Origin: Brachionus manjavacas
Taxonomy: Eukaryota; Rotifera; Eurotatoria; Ploima; Brachionidae
Direction of reading: 5' to 3'
Length of the DNA stretch: 64,000 nt
Assembly: GCA_019054805.1 (NCBI GenBank)
Contig: JAHQIY010000005.1
Coordinates: 5,749,501-5,813,500 of the forward strand
Shown here: positions 23,239 through 35,034 of the stretch, one piece after another
Numbering within the stretch: position 1 is the stretch's first letter
Layout of the letters: each line of letters starts with the position of its first letter
Notes under the pieces: model-generated
Seen by the model: the letters and a program-made list of their open reading frames with translations, nothing else
Database searches by the model: none
Told to the model about the DNA's origin: nothing
Translations under genes and position numbers: made by a program

Positions 23239-24984
23239 ATGTATGCAGCTGAATATGTTACTGTTAAATACCGAAATGATATACAGCGTTTAGATTATAA
23301 ATCTATGTTTCATTAATATATTTTTATTTTATGTTTTTTTTTAATTGTTAAAAATTTAATAAAATATTTTAATAATCTAAAAATTATTTTTTAGAAGGCG
23401 TCACATTTATTTATCTAAGTAGATAAAAATGCACAAATTTAAAATCAAAAGATGCAACCAAATAAAACATGGCATGATATTTTTTGTTGTTGTTGTAAAT
23501 TTAAAATAAAAAATTTATTTAAGAATAAAATTTTTAAATAGTTGAAAAATTCCAAAAATGGGTTTAGAAGACAAACTTAGTAACTAATTTTTTTGACAAC
23601 ATTTAAAATGACTCTAACATTGATCTTGTCAGGTCTTTAATTGCTTCAATATTTAAATTTTAATCTCAAAATTGTTTTGGATTTGAATCGAAACCAAAAA
23701 AGGGTTTTTTGATTTTTTTAATTACACTTTATTCTAAAGCTCTCTTTATTTTCAAATTATTTTCGCTTGATATCATGGCGTGTCAATTTTGACTACCCTT
23801 TAGACGTTTTTGTTAAGAAAGAGTTAAAATAAAAATTAATTTCAATTAAAATAAAATTTTCCTGTTACATTTAGTTTACAAATCTAGTTAAGATCAACTT
23901 GAAATTTGTTTAATCACCAAAAAAGACGAATAAAAAATCAAATTAAAAAGACCTTTAAAAGATAAAAATTAATTTTTTAAATGACAGAAAATTCCTATTT
24001 TCGGCATTTATTAAATCCTGCCCAAATTTAAAAAAAATCATGTCAGAGTTGGAAATTGCTCAATTGGTGCTGCTCAAGTCTATCGGATAATATTTTGTCT
24101 GCCTTGATGGATTATTTTTCAAATTTGAATCTGGCTTAAACTCTACAGCTAATGAAAATTAATTATTTTTAAAATAATTGATTGAATAGTTCAAGATTGC
24201 TCAAATTTTCTTTTTAAAAAGCAAATTAGAAGATTAGAATAAAATTATTCCACTCGAAATCAATTTTTTTGTTAAGTAGAAAATCCTCGCAAAGAAAAAC
24301 ACTTAATAATTTAATAGATTAGTAGCTGGTTTTTGTTGTTATGTATTAACGATTACAATAGACAGATGGTTAATCTTAATAATTTCAATCAATTTTGAAT
24401 TAAAGAAATTTTTTTAATTAATATCTTTGATACTGCTTTTTGCGAAAAAATTGACCCTCAAATTTTACTAATAATTTTCAATAAAACAAAAAATTTTTAA
24501 AATAGTTTAGTTTGATTTCATTATATTAAAAAAATGATAAAAAAATTAAAATTATTAAATTGATATCAGATTTATAATTTGTTGCCAACTCAAAAATCCA
24601 AAAAAGCCTAAGAAATTAATGCTGCACGAAACATTTTTACCAGAAAGCTTCTTAAAAGAAATAAAAAATGGCTTATATTTTTTGGGGATGAGAAATTAAA
24701 TTTTTTTAAGATGACAAAAATAACTAAAAATGGTGACTAATTTAATCTGTTTTAGCTGACTATAAAAAACTTATTATTCTGACAAAAAAACTAAAAGACT
24801 GACAAATTTATATTGAGATTAAAATTTAATAATTTTTCACTGACAAAATAAAACCTTATTTGAAGACAAAAAAAACTAAAAGTGACGAAAATATTTATTT
24901 AAATGACAAAATGAATTAATTGATTAACAAAAAAATAGATTTAGATAAAATATAAAAAATAAAACGATTGATTTTTTCTTGTTT
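23239..24984. other. AT-rich intergenic region, no gene seen
   Basis: Holds the Ras 3' untranslated region and about 1.7 kb of AT-rich DNA up to the transposase remnant. No open frame with family similarity, RNA gene or clear repeat border was found. Confidence 0.5.
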
Positions 24985-25700
24985 TTTTTTTACCTGAGTT
25001 GTTGATTTCCTTGGACTTCCTCGTTTTTTTGGTAAATCCACTGTAGCTTCGACTGTAGTTTCAACAACAGATGCTTTCTCGACGACTATTGATTCGCTAG
25101 GAGGATCTTGTTCGACAATTGCTTCCTCGAGATCGGATTCATTTTCTGAACATCACAGCCATTTTGGTAAAACAAAGGTGCTTTTTGTTTTTATGGTCTT
25201 TTTCTTTTACGCTTCTGACCAATTGAAACAGTTTTAGCTTCTTCTGGGATAATGCAAAGCTTGTAATGGTATACAAGGCCAAGAACATGAATGCAGATTT
25301 TGTGTTTAGCAAATTCACCACAATTTCATTTTCATTTTTTCCAATCATCGGAGCATAGATTGGTCTCATTGATTTGATTGTAAAGAATAAAATTAAATTG
25401 TGAAGCTGCCTCATAGTGAACTCTAGTTTGATGATGAGATTCTAGAATTCTAAAGCATTATTGGTGGATGGCACACCAGGAAAACCTTGCCAAATAAGTT
25501 TGCAAGTAGCATCTCCTGTAAATGCTTTGTCTTGTCCGCAATGATAAGCAGTCGCTTGATGGTAATAAATTTTTGGAAAAAACATGAGCTGATCGTTGTC
25601 TACAGCTTTTTCGAAAATCGGACAAAAAGGTTTCTCATAATCGTCTTGAACTTCCTTCCGATTTTGGTGCCATAGTTCAAGATCTCGAACGTTAATTGTG
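24985..25700 (-). pseudogene. MULE-type transposase C-terminal part with SWIM zinc finger, broken
   Basis: Minus-strand reading gives a coding-like stretch at about 25683-25440 (EVQDDYEKPFCPIF, AYHCGQDKAF, GVPSTNNALE). The last matches the 'TNN.lEs.N..iK' block of MULE transposases. In another frame, about 25350-25190 gives NCGEFAKHKICIHVLGLVYH, a SWIM-type Cys-x-Cys...His finger, followed by VSIGQKRKRKRP. About 25140-24990 gives an acidic tail and an AT-hook-like PKKRGSPRKS. Frameshifts and stops show decay. A different MULE fragment lies at 53200-53765. Confidence 0.7.
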
Positions 25701-25859
25701 CCGGACCGTAGTTATTATCACGTATAGAAGCCAGATAATTACTTAAAATATCAAATTAAAGTTAATTAAATGAATTAAAGAATAAATATTTGAGTTGGAC
25801 TGTTTTTGTACAAAATCGGTGTTGTTTTCATTTGAAGTGAGTCCAATATTATTGTCTTG

Positions 25860-26871
25860 AAATACTTCATTAAGTTCACTGTTTTCTTTATCATTAACTT
25901 GATATTTTAGTTTTTTCGATTCTGCTGTTTGTGAATCATCGGATTCTGAAACGCCTTGATTTGCTTACTTGTTTGCAGATTGGTTAAAAGATATTTTGGT
26001 GGCTTTATAGATTGATCTCTTTTTTATTCAAAATTTCAGCAGTTTATTGTCCCAGAATCTTTATTAAGATTAACAGATAGAACTGGAGTATGCATACTTT
26101 TTTGACTGGACTGTAACAACAAAGAGATTTCTCATTTGTTGACTCGTTATTTGGGAACTCTCGAGTTTTGGTTATCATGTCGAACATGTTTGTTTCTATT
26201 TAAGGAATTTCTTCTTTTTCTTCTTGAATCGCAAGTGCGCTATTGTCGATTTTTTCTCGTTCAATCGATTTAAGCCTCTCAGCTAAAGAGCATTTCTGAG
26301 TCAAATGTCCTTTTTGATTACATTTTTTGCATGCTTGGTTCTTAACAGGACATCAAGCAATGTTGTGACAATCACCATTTCAAAAAAGCAATTTTGTTTC
26401 TGTCCAGCAATTGAAATCACGCTTTTTAATCTGTATAAAACTGTTGCATCAGTCAAATTTCTAACTAACTGATCTGATTCTTTCGGGAAGGAAACTTTTA
26501 CTCGTGTCACACCGTTTTAACTAGACTTTCTTTGTATGTTTCTTCTGAAATTTGTCCAACTTTGAGACCATTGATTTTAATAGCATCGAAAAAGTCTCGA
26601 AGAAATTTCTTGTTGAAATCTTCTGGGAGATAGTGAAACCTAAATATAGAGTATCTTCTTTTCCCGGCAATTTGTTTGCATTATCAATCTTAAAAAACTC
26701 ACCACTTATTTCGATTGAACGTTCAAAGACTTAAGAAGCGGTAAAAGCGTGTTGGAACTTTATGATCGATATTTTGTTCGAAGAGAAATTGTAGATCTCT
26801 GAAATATCTTTAAATTCTGAGTCTATGAGTACACATTTGAGTTGCTGAAAAGATTGCTTTGTGATTAACAT
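25860..26871 (-). pseudogene. Retroelement ORF1 (gag-like) with CCHC zinc knuckle, broken
   Basis: The minus strand can start at about 26871 (MLITKQSFQQLKCVLIDSEF) and continues through stops and frame changes to DTLYLGFTISQ, RVKVSFPKESDQLVRN and YRLKSVISIAG. It then reaches CKKCNQKGHLTQKC near 26340-26295, a perfect C-x2-C-x4-H-x4-C knuckle. This order fits an RNA-binding ORF1 of a LINE or a gag. No linked RT follows downstream on the same strand; the MULE remnant abuts instead. Confidence 0.6.
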
Positions 26872-26889
26872 TTTTCTTTAACTTTTTAA

Positions 26890-27085
26890 GATTCAGTTTA
26901 ACTGAATCTGCAATAATTCTGTAACTTTGCAAAATTTGCACACCATTAAAAAAATCCCTGATCCACTTTGCATTGTTTTTGCAGATCTTTTAATATTGGT
27001 GTAACAAAATTGTTAAAATATGTAGCATTTTAGAGATTCCTTTTATCATTTTTCGTTTAAAAGTTATTAGAATTTGAATGAATTG
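26890..27085 (-). repeat. Dispersed repeat family A, diverged copy
   Basis: The reverse complement shares 'TTTGTGAAGTTCA', 'AAAATGCT' and 'AATGGTGTGCAAA' in the same order as 10592-10880. Similarity is patchy, so the boundaries are approximate. Confidence 0.4.
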
Positions 27086-27089
27086 AAAT

Positions 27090-27250
27090 GAACTTCACAA
27101 AGCCCCTGAAAGATCTCATCGAAATTAGAATGACATGAGGATAAGCAAGACTAAAAGCAAAAGACCGACTTGTGACCGAAGACTGAAGTGGAAATAAAAT
27201 GTAACGACCCAATGCTGCACAAGGAGTGAATAAGGAAAAAAAATGCTAAT
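27090..27250 (+). pseudogene. 3' end of the endonuclease-type non-LTR family seen at 35035-37290
   Basis: Reads KDLIEIRMT, LKAKDRL, SGNKM and the 3' segment 'GACCCAATGCTGCACAAGGAGTGAATAAGG'. This is the reverse complement of 'CTTTATTCACTCCTTGTGGAGCATTGGGTC' at 35061-35090. Only the last codons and the tail remain. Confidence 0.75.
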
Positions 27251-29461
27251 TAAAAGGAAGCTGTCTATAAGGGTTTGGCAGAGTTATTTTATCTCTGTTT
27301 TTTAAATTTAAAGTTTATGCCCAATATCTTTAATGAAATGAACAAATTTTCAGAAAAGTACGGTCTTTATTTGTTTCAACATAGAGAATTTGAAAGAACA
27401 ATTAATTTTTCAAATGAATATTTGTTTTTTCATAACTTACCTTTAAAATTTAAAATGAAATCTGGTAAAAAATGACTAAAGAAATATGAAATGCAATTTA
27501 AGGAAAAGGAACAAACTATTTGAAATGATGGTAAAATCAAATAGTTTAATTTTTCTATTTTTCTATTCAAGACTAATAAATTGTCAAATTTTCTTAAAAA
27601 CCGTGTTTATTGCATCGAGATCATAATTTTAAATTAAATAAAAAACATTTTTTAAAATAAATAAATAATAATTTATTTTTTTAAATTTTAGAATTTAAAT
27701 TCTTTTAATTAAACTGTGATGTATCAGCCAAGAAAAACAAGCTATCAAATAAAATAGAATAAAAAATAATAATAAACAATAAAATGAATTCAATATGTAA
27801 AAAAAAAAAACAATTAAACCTAAAAAAAAACAATGAAAAAATGTATCATTAAATTATAAACAAAAATCATGACACTTAACATAAAAAACATTCACACTTT
27901 TTAAAATATATAATGGCTGAATTTTAAATATCGTAAATAAAAAGTTAAAAAATTTTATTCCATTATATTTAGATTTTGCTAAATAATTTAATTTAATGAG
28001 TCGGACAAAATTAGCCGAAAAAATGTCAAAAAATGTTGGATTCGTAATTTTGACATTAATTTTTTCCTATTTAAAAGCTTAGATGCACATCGAAGCAAAA
28101 GCCTGGAGCTTAGCTGACGGTTTTGTTTGAAAGAGTACAAACATTTCAAGGTTCCTTAAAATTAAACATATTCCACTTTAACTGAACAATAATTACTAAA
28201 CAAAGTGTTAGTTCATATAGCAATCTTTGTTTGGTAAATTTAAATTGGTAATTGAAAATTTAAGTTTTTATTTTATATTTAACTTTTTTTAATCTAATAT
28301 TGAAAATCAAAAATAGAATAGATCATGAAAAATTATATTTACTATTAAAAACAAAATTCAAGAATGATAGCATGCTACATCAAATAGTCAAAAAACGAAT
28401 AAATTTTATTTTTCTGAACTTTTTGAATCTTTTCAAAATATTTACGAAAAATGTTATTTCTATTATTTTTTTAAATTTTAGAAATTTTAATATTTTTTTT
28501 ATTTTAAGGCACTTATTAAACTTGAAATTCTAGTTTAATTTAAAAATTTCAACAAAATAATATTCAATTCCAAGTAAATTACTGCATTGAAATAAAAATT
28601 TAAAAATTGTGTTTTTGTACTAAAGAAAAATCTGGATTTTAATTTAAACAACATATAAATAATATTTTCAGAAGGTTATTTTAAGTAGTATTTCATGTGA
28701 ATTATTCAAAAATGCGATAATAGGTAAAACAATTCCACTTTCATTGATAAAATAACTTTTTTTTAACCATTTTTACATTCAATTTTAAAACAATTCGAGA
28801 AAAGATTAAATAGATATTTTAGTTTCTAATTTTAATTAAGCTTTTTCGAATTTTCTCTATCTCGATAAAATTTAAACCCCAATTATTACATTTCTTTTAA
28901 GTACTAAAATTGTTACTTAATACATCGATTGAATAAAACTGGTTTTAAGTTTAAAAAAATGCTATTAATATTTTTCAAATTAGTTAAGGGTTTAAATAAA
29001 GTTAGAGAATTTTCGGGTAAAAATATTTATTTATTCACAATTTACTCTTTTTTAATTCAATCTTAATATAAATTGGAAAAAGTTAAATCCTAATATTTTC
29101 ATTTATAATTATGGCTACATTGATCTAATTTTATAATTTCTTCTTTTGATATTAAGCTTGTAGTTATGATATTTTAAGTTACTTTGAAAATTCAACGTTT
29201 TTTTTAAATTAGTTTTATTTGCCTATTACAATTTAATAAATATTATCAAAAAAAAATTAACTTTTTTATTGAATTAATAAAATTAATTATTTGAAAAATA
29301 ATAAAAAATATTTTGTCAGTTTAAAAACTACGTAATTCAAAAGCATACATTTGACTTCTCCAGTTTAATATTTACCATGCAAATAATAATTTTTTTAAGT
29401 TTTTATTGGTATAAAGGCTTAACAAAATTTTTGAATCAGCATTTAGATTTTATGTGATAAA
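27251..29461. other. AT-rich intergenic region, no gene seen
   Basis: About 2.2 kb with very low GC. Short open frames at 27275-27475 and 28300-28533 are low-complexity and match nothing recognised. No repeat border is clear. Confidence 0.5.
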
Positions 29462-29943
29462 ATGAGTTCAGTATCTAATCAGCCAAAATCAGGTTCATTT
29501 GAATATTCTAACGAATTTCATCAAGACTTTTTCGATTGTTGCGCTGACCCGAAAAATACACTTTTTGCATTTTTTTGTTTGCCAATGTAATATTGAAGAA
29601 AAAATCAAAAAATTAGATTAAAATTTTATTTTTCAATAGATTTTTGTGTAAATTACAAAGTGAAGCCGGAGTAAATTTTTAATTTTTTTCTGCTGATCAA
29701 TTTTATTTTTTAATAGCAATGCTTTTGTACTCCATTCTTGTGCCCACAATCACAAGTAATGTTCAGATCATTCATTCGTGCTCACTATAGAATACAAGGA
29801 GCTCTCTGGAAAGATGTTTTAGCAATATCATGGTAATTTACGGCCCAAAAATTCTAATTAAAGTTTAATATTAATTTTATAGCTGTCCATGGTGTTCGGC
29901 TTTGCAAATGATGGCTGAAATTAAAGCAAATGGTGACAGCTAA
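29462..29943 (+). CDS. PLAC8 (cornifelin-type) Cys-rich protein
   Basis: Small Cys-rich protein of the PLAC8 family, whose members act at or near membranes; the exact role here is unknown. Four exons, 29462-29586, 29640-29670, 29717-29832 and 29883-29943, with GT-AG borders and agreeing phases, give 110 residues. The N-terminus has the family opening (F..DFFDCCADPKNTLFAFFCLP). It is followed by CKLQSEAG, QCFCTPFLCPQSQ, then FRSFIRAHYRIQG and the closing ISCCPWCSALQMMAEIK, the usual 'fC..C.l.Q...Ei' block. An AATAAA at 29948-29953 directly follows the stop. It converges with the CAP gene, stops 90 bp apart. Confidence 0.9.
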
Positions 29944-30033
29944 GTAAAATAAAGCAAACTCAACAAGTTTTATATTTTTTTATTCTTAAATAAAATTAAA
30001 TCAACTTATGAGTTTTAATTAAAAAAAATTTTA

Positions 30034-30771
30034 TCAGTCCAAAGGCTGAATAACATTTTCAGCAAATTTTCCAATTATGTTTCCGGTGGGAAAATAATTT
30101 GCGACAAAATATGCCCTTCCGTTTGTCGAAAACGCAATTCCAAACCCCACTTCTCTAGTTGACTTCCAAATCAATTGAGTAAAATGACCAGTGCCGCACT
30201 GGGCACCCGTAAATTTATACTGATACATTTCATTATACCATTCATGGGTTATCCTTTTTCCTGTCATTGAAGGATCTCGAAAATCAAAGGAATACAAATT
30301 TTCTCCCAAATCTTGGCTCATATATTTGCTGTTGCTATGAGCTATGCACCCTGACTTCGCCATCTGGGTGGCATATTGTTGAGCTATCAAAGCGATTTCT
30401 AAATTCTGAGTGAGTGGCTCAAAGCCATGTCTGTGTCTGCATTCATTGTGAGCATCAAATGCTTCGTTGATAAATTTCCTAGGATTTATTTCGTTAATCG
30501 AATTCTTTAAGAACCTTGGTAAATTTTCAAAACATTTTATTTTTGGCACATCTATAAAACCATCTCTTGAATAAATAATCCTAGGTTCTAAACTAAAAAT
30601 TTTAATTCTAGATCTTAATTCCTCATTTCTAATTTCTGTCTCATTTGAATTGGTCGAGTCACCTGAATGGTTTGGATCTTTTTCACCAACACATTTTTCA
30701 GCGATTTCTAATATTTCTTTAATAGATTCATTCATTTTTACAATTAGTAAAATAAAATAAAGTCTTGTCAT
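30034..30771 (-). CDS. CAP-domain protein, GAPR-1/GLIPR2 type
   Basis: CAP (SCP/TAPS) superfamily protein of 245 residues in one exon. The domain spans about residues 100-240: AFDAHNECRHRHG (His108), GCIAHSNS (His145), LGENLYS (Glu157), HEWYNE, CGTGHFTQLIWKST (His196) and FPTGNIIGKFAENV. The 'NI.G.f.eNV' ending and few cysteines resemble the Golgi-associated GAPR-1/GLIPR2 branch. Residues 1-100 are extra and polar. The MTRLYFILLIVK start is a weak hydrophobic stretch, so Met13 is an alternative start; I cannot decide whether the protein is secreted. A minus-strand AATAAA lies at 29984-29979, inside the 90-bp gap to PLAC8, so the two 3' untranslated regions probably overlap. Confidence 0.92.
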   Translation of the reverse strand: MTRLYFILLIVKMNESIKEILEIAEKCVGEKDPNHSGDSTNSNETEIRNEELRSRIKIFSLEPRIIYSRDGFIDVPKIKCFENLPRFLKNSINEINPRKFINEAFDAHNECRHRHGFEPLTQNLEIALIAQQYATQMAKSGCIAHSNSKYMSQDLGENLYSFDFRDPSMTGKRITHEWYNEMYQYKFTGAQCGTGHFTQLIWKSTREVGFGIAFSTNGRAYFVANYFPTGNIIGKFAENVIQPLD

Positions 30772-31039
30772 GTCTTACATAACTTAGTAACGCTTCACCT
30801 ACTAAAACATATCCCAAAAAAAATTCAACAAGAATTCATAATGGTAAATCATCATTATTACTAAAATTTTTTATTTAATTTTTATTAAGTTATTTTAGGT
30901 GATAAATAGTGATATAATAGAAATAATTAATTTATTTTAGAAAAATTCCAAAAACACCATTGTGGAACTAATATGATGTGGGATTAAAATCTTAAATTAG
31001 ATTTTTTAGCAAGATGTGTCTACAGACCGCTAAATAAAA

Positions 31040-31115
31040 CTGAGTTCGAATAGCTTAAGGGTTAGACGTCGATACTCGAGCTTACTGGATCTTTGAGTCC
31101 TTAGCAACTAAATCA
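31040..31115 (+). repeat. Possible tRNA-derived SINE head
   Basis: Contains TAGCTTAAGGGTTAGACG, resembling a tRNA D-arm/A box. About 30 bp later comes GGATCTTTGAGTCC, resembling a T-arm/B box. The acceptor stem is not evident, so it is not called a functional tRNA. A perfect palindrome, CTTATTACCAA-A-TTGGTAATAAG, follows at 31211-31233. Confidence 0.3.
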
Positions 31116-31599
31116 ACTTCTGAGATTGATTTTATTGTTAGAATAGTAATTCGCAGGTTACGTCCATAATATAATTAATGGTATGATGTCAGTTTGGTGA
31201 AACAAAACCGCTTATTACCAAATTGGTAATAAGTATATATAGGATTCAAAAAATTATTTTTATGATCAGTATTTTGACAAAAATTAAATTAATAAAGTAT
31301 TCGATAGATTTGTAAAAAATTAATGGTAATTTCTGGATATTTGAACTTTTAAAATCGGGCTAGGTACTTGATTTTAATTTTTTTTCTTTACTTTTACCCT
31401 GGACTAATTACAAATGGTTCATCGAAAGGGTATTCAGGAGATATCCTACCCATAAGTCAATTACGATTCTAATGGATCTTTTAAGAATTAACTAGAACAG
31501 GATTTTTAATAAGATCCTTGATTGATCGTAAATAAAGAAATATCCTAAAATAATTGATTGTCTGTTTTGTGATCTTCTTTATTTTTAATAATTTAATTT

Positions 31600-32400
31600 A
31601 GTGGTTGGTCCACTATTGTTGTTTTGTATATCAATGATCTACCAAAATAAATAGAAAATGTTGTCAAAATGTATGCAGATGATACTAAAATATTCTCGCA
31701 AACGGTATCAGAAATAAGTGCCGCAGTGAAAATACAATCAGATTTTCAAGACTCAAGATTGGCTTCTTCTCTTCAACACATCAAAATGTGTGGTTATGCA
31801 TTATGGTCATTAAAAATAAATAAATCCCTTATTCTATTATTGGTAAGCAGTTATCAACGTGAGAAACCGAAAGAGATCTTAGAGTTATTTTCAATACAAA
31901 TGTGATATGGGAAAATCAAGTGATAAAGGCTACAAACAAAACAGATCAAATGTTAGGTCGCATCAGGAAATCATTCGCTCGCTTTGATTGTGAGTTATTT
32001 AGATCTCTGTATTTCACTTTTGTTCGTCCTCTTTTGGAATTTGCGGTGCCGGTAAGGTCTCCAAATCTTAAGTCTGACTGTGAGAATGCTGAATGATTTA
32101 AACGCAGAGCTACCAATTTTTTTCTTTAATCAGAAACAAACCGTATGAAAGCAGATTGAAGGCTTTGAACATTTCATATCTGGTAGAAAGAAGAAAAAGA
32201 GGTGATCTAACTCAATTATACAAGTTAATGCATGGAATAGAATTAATTGAAAAAAGCAACAATTTTAATGTCCCAAAGAAGCAAGGAAGAGTCACTGCTT
32301 CAAATATCACAAAGAAATTTCGAGGCTCCAGCCTAAAGATAATTTTTATTCAGCAGAATCGCTAGCATATAGAACTCGCTGCCAAATCAATTAGTTGACC
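31600..32400 (+). pseudogene. CR1/Jockey-like reverse transcriptase, degenerate
   Basis: Plus-strand pieces in several frames follow the order of a non-LTR RT. First comes VGPLL, then 'YINDLPK', VKMYADDTKIFSQT (catalytic YADD intact), WENQVIKATNKTDQMLG, GRIRKSFARFDCELF and TFVRPLLEFA. Then come KALNISYLVERRKRGDLTQLYKL and a C-terminus with 'NSLPNQLVD'. Stops and shifts separate the pieces. The 5' part is missing. Confidence 0.82.
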
Positions 32401-32717
32401 TTTTATTTTTGTTTTAATACAAAAAAAAATTATTTGCATTCTTATTGATTAGAATAAATTTTTTTTAAATTCTTATGTGATTTTTGATTTAGTAATCCAA
32501 TTGAGATATTGAACAATTGAAATTATCTTGTTAAACCCTAAAAAGTAAGCTACTCTTTTTTGAAAATTTTTAGAAAAATACCGAATTTTCCTCAGCAATT
32601 TTGATAGGCTCCTAATTGGGATTGAATAGGGAATTTGTTTCTAGGAATACACTGTTGATACAATTGGCTTTTATAAGATTTTACACAAATTTTATTTTTA
32701 AACTCAAATTTTACAGC

Positions 32718-32916
32718 TATAGACGCATTTCAATTGATTGGATTCAAGAATTTGATCAAGCGCTTTCAGAGAGTTATTCTTGGTCAAACAGAGTTCAAAT
32801 CAGAGTTCTACAAGGATTACAATTTACAAGATCGATTTTTTTTGGGAAATCGAAAGCCGTTCTCTCTCTACTCTTGGTGTCCATATTTTGAATTCTACGT
32901 TCAAAAGCCCAGCTAA
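32718..32916 (+). other. Coding-like segment, unidentified (possible terminal exon)
   Basis: After a plausible acceptor (AAATTTTACAG) an open frame gives IDAFQLIGFKNLIKRF, QTEFKSEFYKDYNLQDRFF and FSLYSWCPYFEFYVQKPS before a stop at 32914-32916. Composition is less AT-rich and more protein-like than the surroundings. No family is recognised and no upstream exon was found, so it may be a transposon or gene fragment. Confidence 0.3.
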
Positions 32917-33127
32917 ATTCTATCAGGTTGCCGACCCTGGCACAAGATGATACAATCTGAGAAGTCTAAAGAATTGTAGCATGAAAAGGTGAAAATTATT
33001 CCAGGATTAAATTTTTTATTCGATGGAGTGTTGAATGTTTGGCAAATTATCCATTGCGCTGTTGATTCATAATGCGGCTTCAATAGAGCATTGCTTGGGT
33101 TTTTACTACCCCATGAACCTATTCTTA
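32913..33127 (-). other. Coding-like segment, unidentified
   Basis: A minus-strand frame of about 70 codons reads LRIGSWGSKNPSNALLKPHY, then ESTAQWIICQTFNTPSN, FNPGIIFTFSCYN and SDCIILCQGRQPD, ending in a stop at 32915-32913. It has four cysteines and balanced composition. It has no recognised family, Met or exon partner, and converges on the plus-strand segment at 32718-32916. Confidence 0.3.
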
Positions 33128-33327
33128 ATTAGGATCTGACAAAGAATCTTTTCAGGAATGTGGAAATTTTTTTCCTAAAGAGTTTTTTTTTGACTGGTCA
33201 CCTATTCACTAGTCAACTAATATGTGATGAGTTTAAATTTTTTTTTGATTTTAACCAGGTAACATAAATTTGTAATAAGAAATTAGAATTTTAATGTAAA
33301 TTAAAATAATATAATTTATTAATAAAC

Positions 33328-33456
33328 TTAAAATACATCCGACAAAGAATAAGCTATAGAAGTATTCAATATTGCGTCAGAAGTTCCAACTGCTTCTGAA
33401 AAGACCCAATTTGCTATAAAATGAGCTCTAAGCATAGATACAAACTCAATAGCTTG
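33328..33456 (-). other. Coding-like segment, unidentified
   Basis: A minus-strand frame of 42 codons reads QAIEFVSMLRAHFIANWVF, then SEAVGTSDAILNTSIAYS and LSDVF before a stop at 33330-33328. It could be a last exon; no acceptor or preceding exon could be fixed. Confidence 0.25.
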
Positions 33457-35034
33457 TCAATAGTAGATTAATGAAAAATAAACTTCGCATCAAGCAACAC
33501 ATTTCAAAGATGCATTAATAAGTTTTTATTTTTTTAAATTAATTATTTTAAATAAATTTTACATAATGTTAACAAAAATTTTATTACTGGTCACATATTA
33601 AGATCTTTATATTTTCTTTAAAAGAACTTCAATTAGGATCTTAATAAAATTTTCAAAAAAATCATGATTTTATATTCACAAATTTATATTCTTAGGATTT
33701 GATAAGAATTCGGATAGAAATCTTGAGAAAATTCTAGAGACACTCGTCCGGTAAGATTTTATTCAAGACTTTTGAAAGTAATTGATAAGATCCTTGGTCT
33801 TATGAAATCTTTGGGACTGCTATAGAATACTTAATAAGAATTTGTTCCTGGTACAGTTAATATAAATTTAAAAGTATTTTTTTATTATTTTTATAAGTGC
33901 ATTTTAACCAATTTTTAATATTAATCTAAATTTTTTTCACGTACTTCTGGCAAAAATAATTGAAAAATTATCACTAAAAAGCATGTTCTCATTAAAATTT
34001 CTTTTTATTCACAAATATATTTCATCATAATAATTAAACTTAATTATGAAAAAACTATCTCAAACAAAATTTTCATCCATCATTTGAAAAATTAACAAAG
34101 AAAAAGGTTTTGGAATATTTTATTCTAGATTCGACAAATTCTGATTTTTTTTTTAATAAATTTAATTACGTATCACAATTCGTGGTCGAATTATTAAATA
34201 ATTGAGTATTTTTTTGGTGATTTAAAAATATTTATTTTTATTTTTAAAGTAGAGAATTGATTTTTTTAATTAAACGGAAATAAACAAAAAAAAAATTTAT
34301 AAAATTTTAATATTTTATTTAAATCAATTTAATCATAACGTAATTTAAAAGGTAAAAAATGTTTTCTTAATAGAAAATTTTTCAAATAATTTAGAAATAA
34401 TAGTAAAATTTGCTGAGTCTCTAGGATCTAAAGACTTAAATAAATTATGTTTGCGGATTATGGCATAAAAAGAAGTTTGACAACAAACATGCTTCCTTAT
34501 CGTTTGCGTCATTCTAGATTAATAAATTTATATCACTATCTAGTCATTGGTAATTAATGACAAGATAGTACAACTAAACTTGTGAAAAGCGTCATTTTGA
34601 CATGTTGTTGCCTCCAGTAAAATATTGAAATGAAGAAAATTGGCTTTGGGATTTTAAATGACAGCATTGCAATGCATCTATCAAATATTAATCTAATTTT
34701 AAATTGGATATTTGCTCTTTATTTTAAAATAGTAATAAAATCAACATTTAAAAAATGGAAAGATTAGCATGTAAATAAGAGTCAAAGTATGATTAAATAG
34801 ATAATTTTAATTTTTTACTCTTCGATACATTATTTATTTATTTAATAAATAATTTAGGAAAAGTTTTTACAGGGCAGTTCAGAACGGCGGCGCCTTCTTT
34901 TCAGTCCTAATGGTTGCAACATGATAAAATATGTATTAAATATATGTGTACAATTAGAGTAGAAAATAATTTATTAATTAATAAAGATTTATTAAGTTTA
35001 ATATCGAAAATTTTAAATTATAAAAATAAAAAAT
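33457..35034. other. AT-rich region, no gene seen
   Basis: Several loosely related 'AGGATCTTAATAA / AGATCCTTGG' motifs occur at 33600-33800 and also at 31450-31530, suggesting an old repeat, but no ends can be drawn. A GC-rich patch sits at about 34877-34910 next to the retroelement end. Confidence 0.45.
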
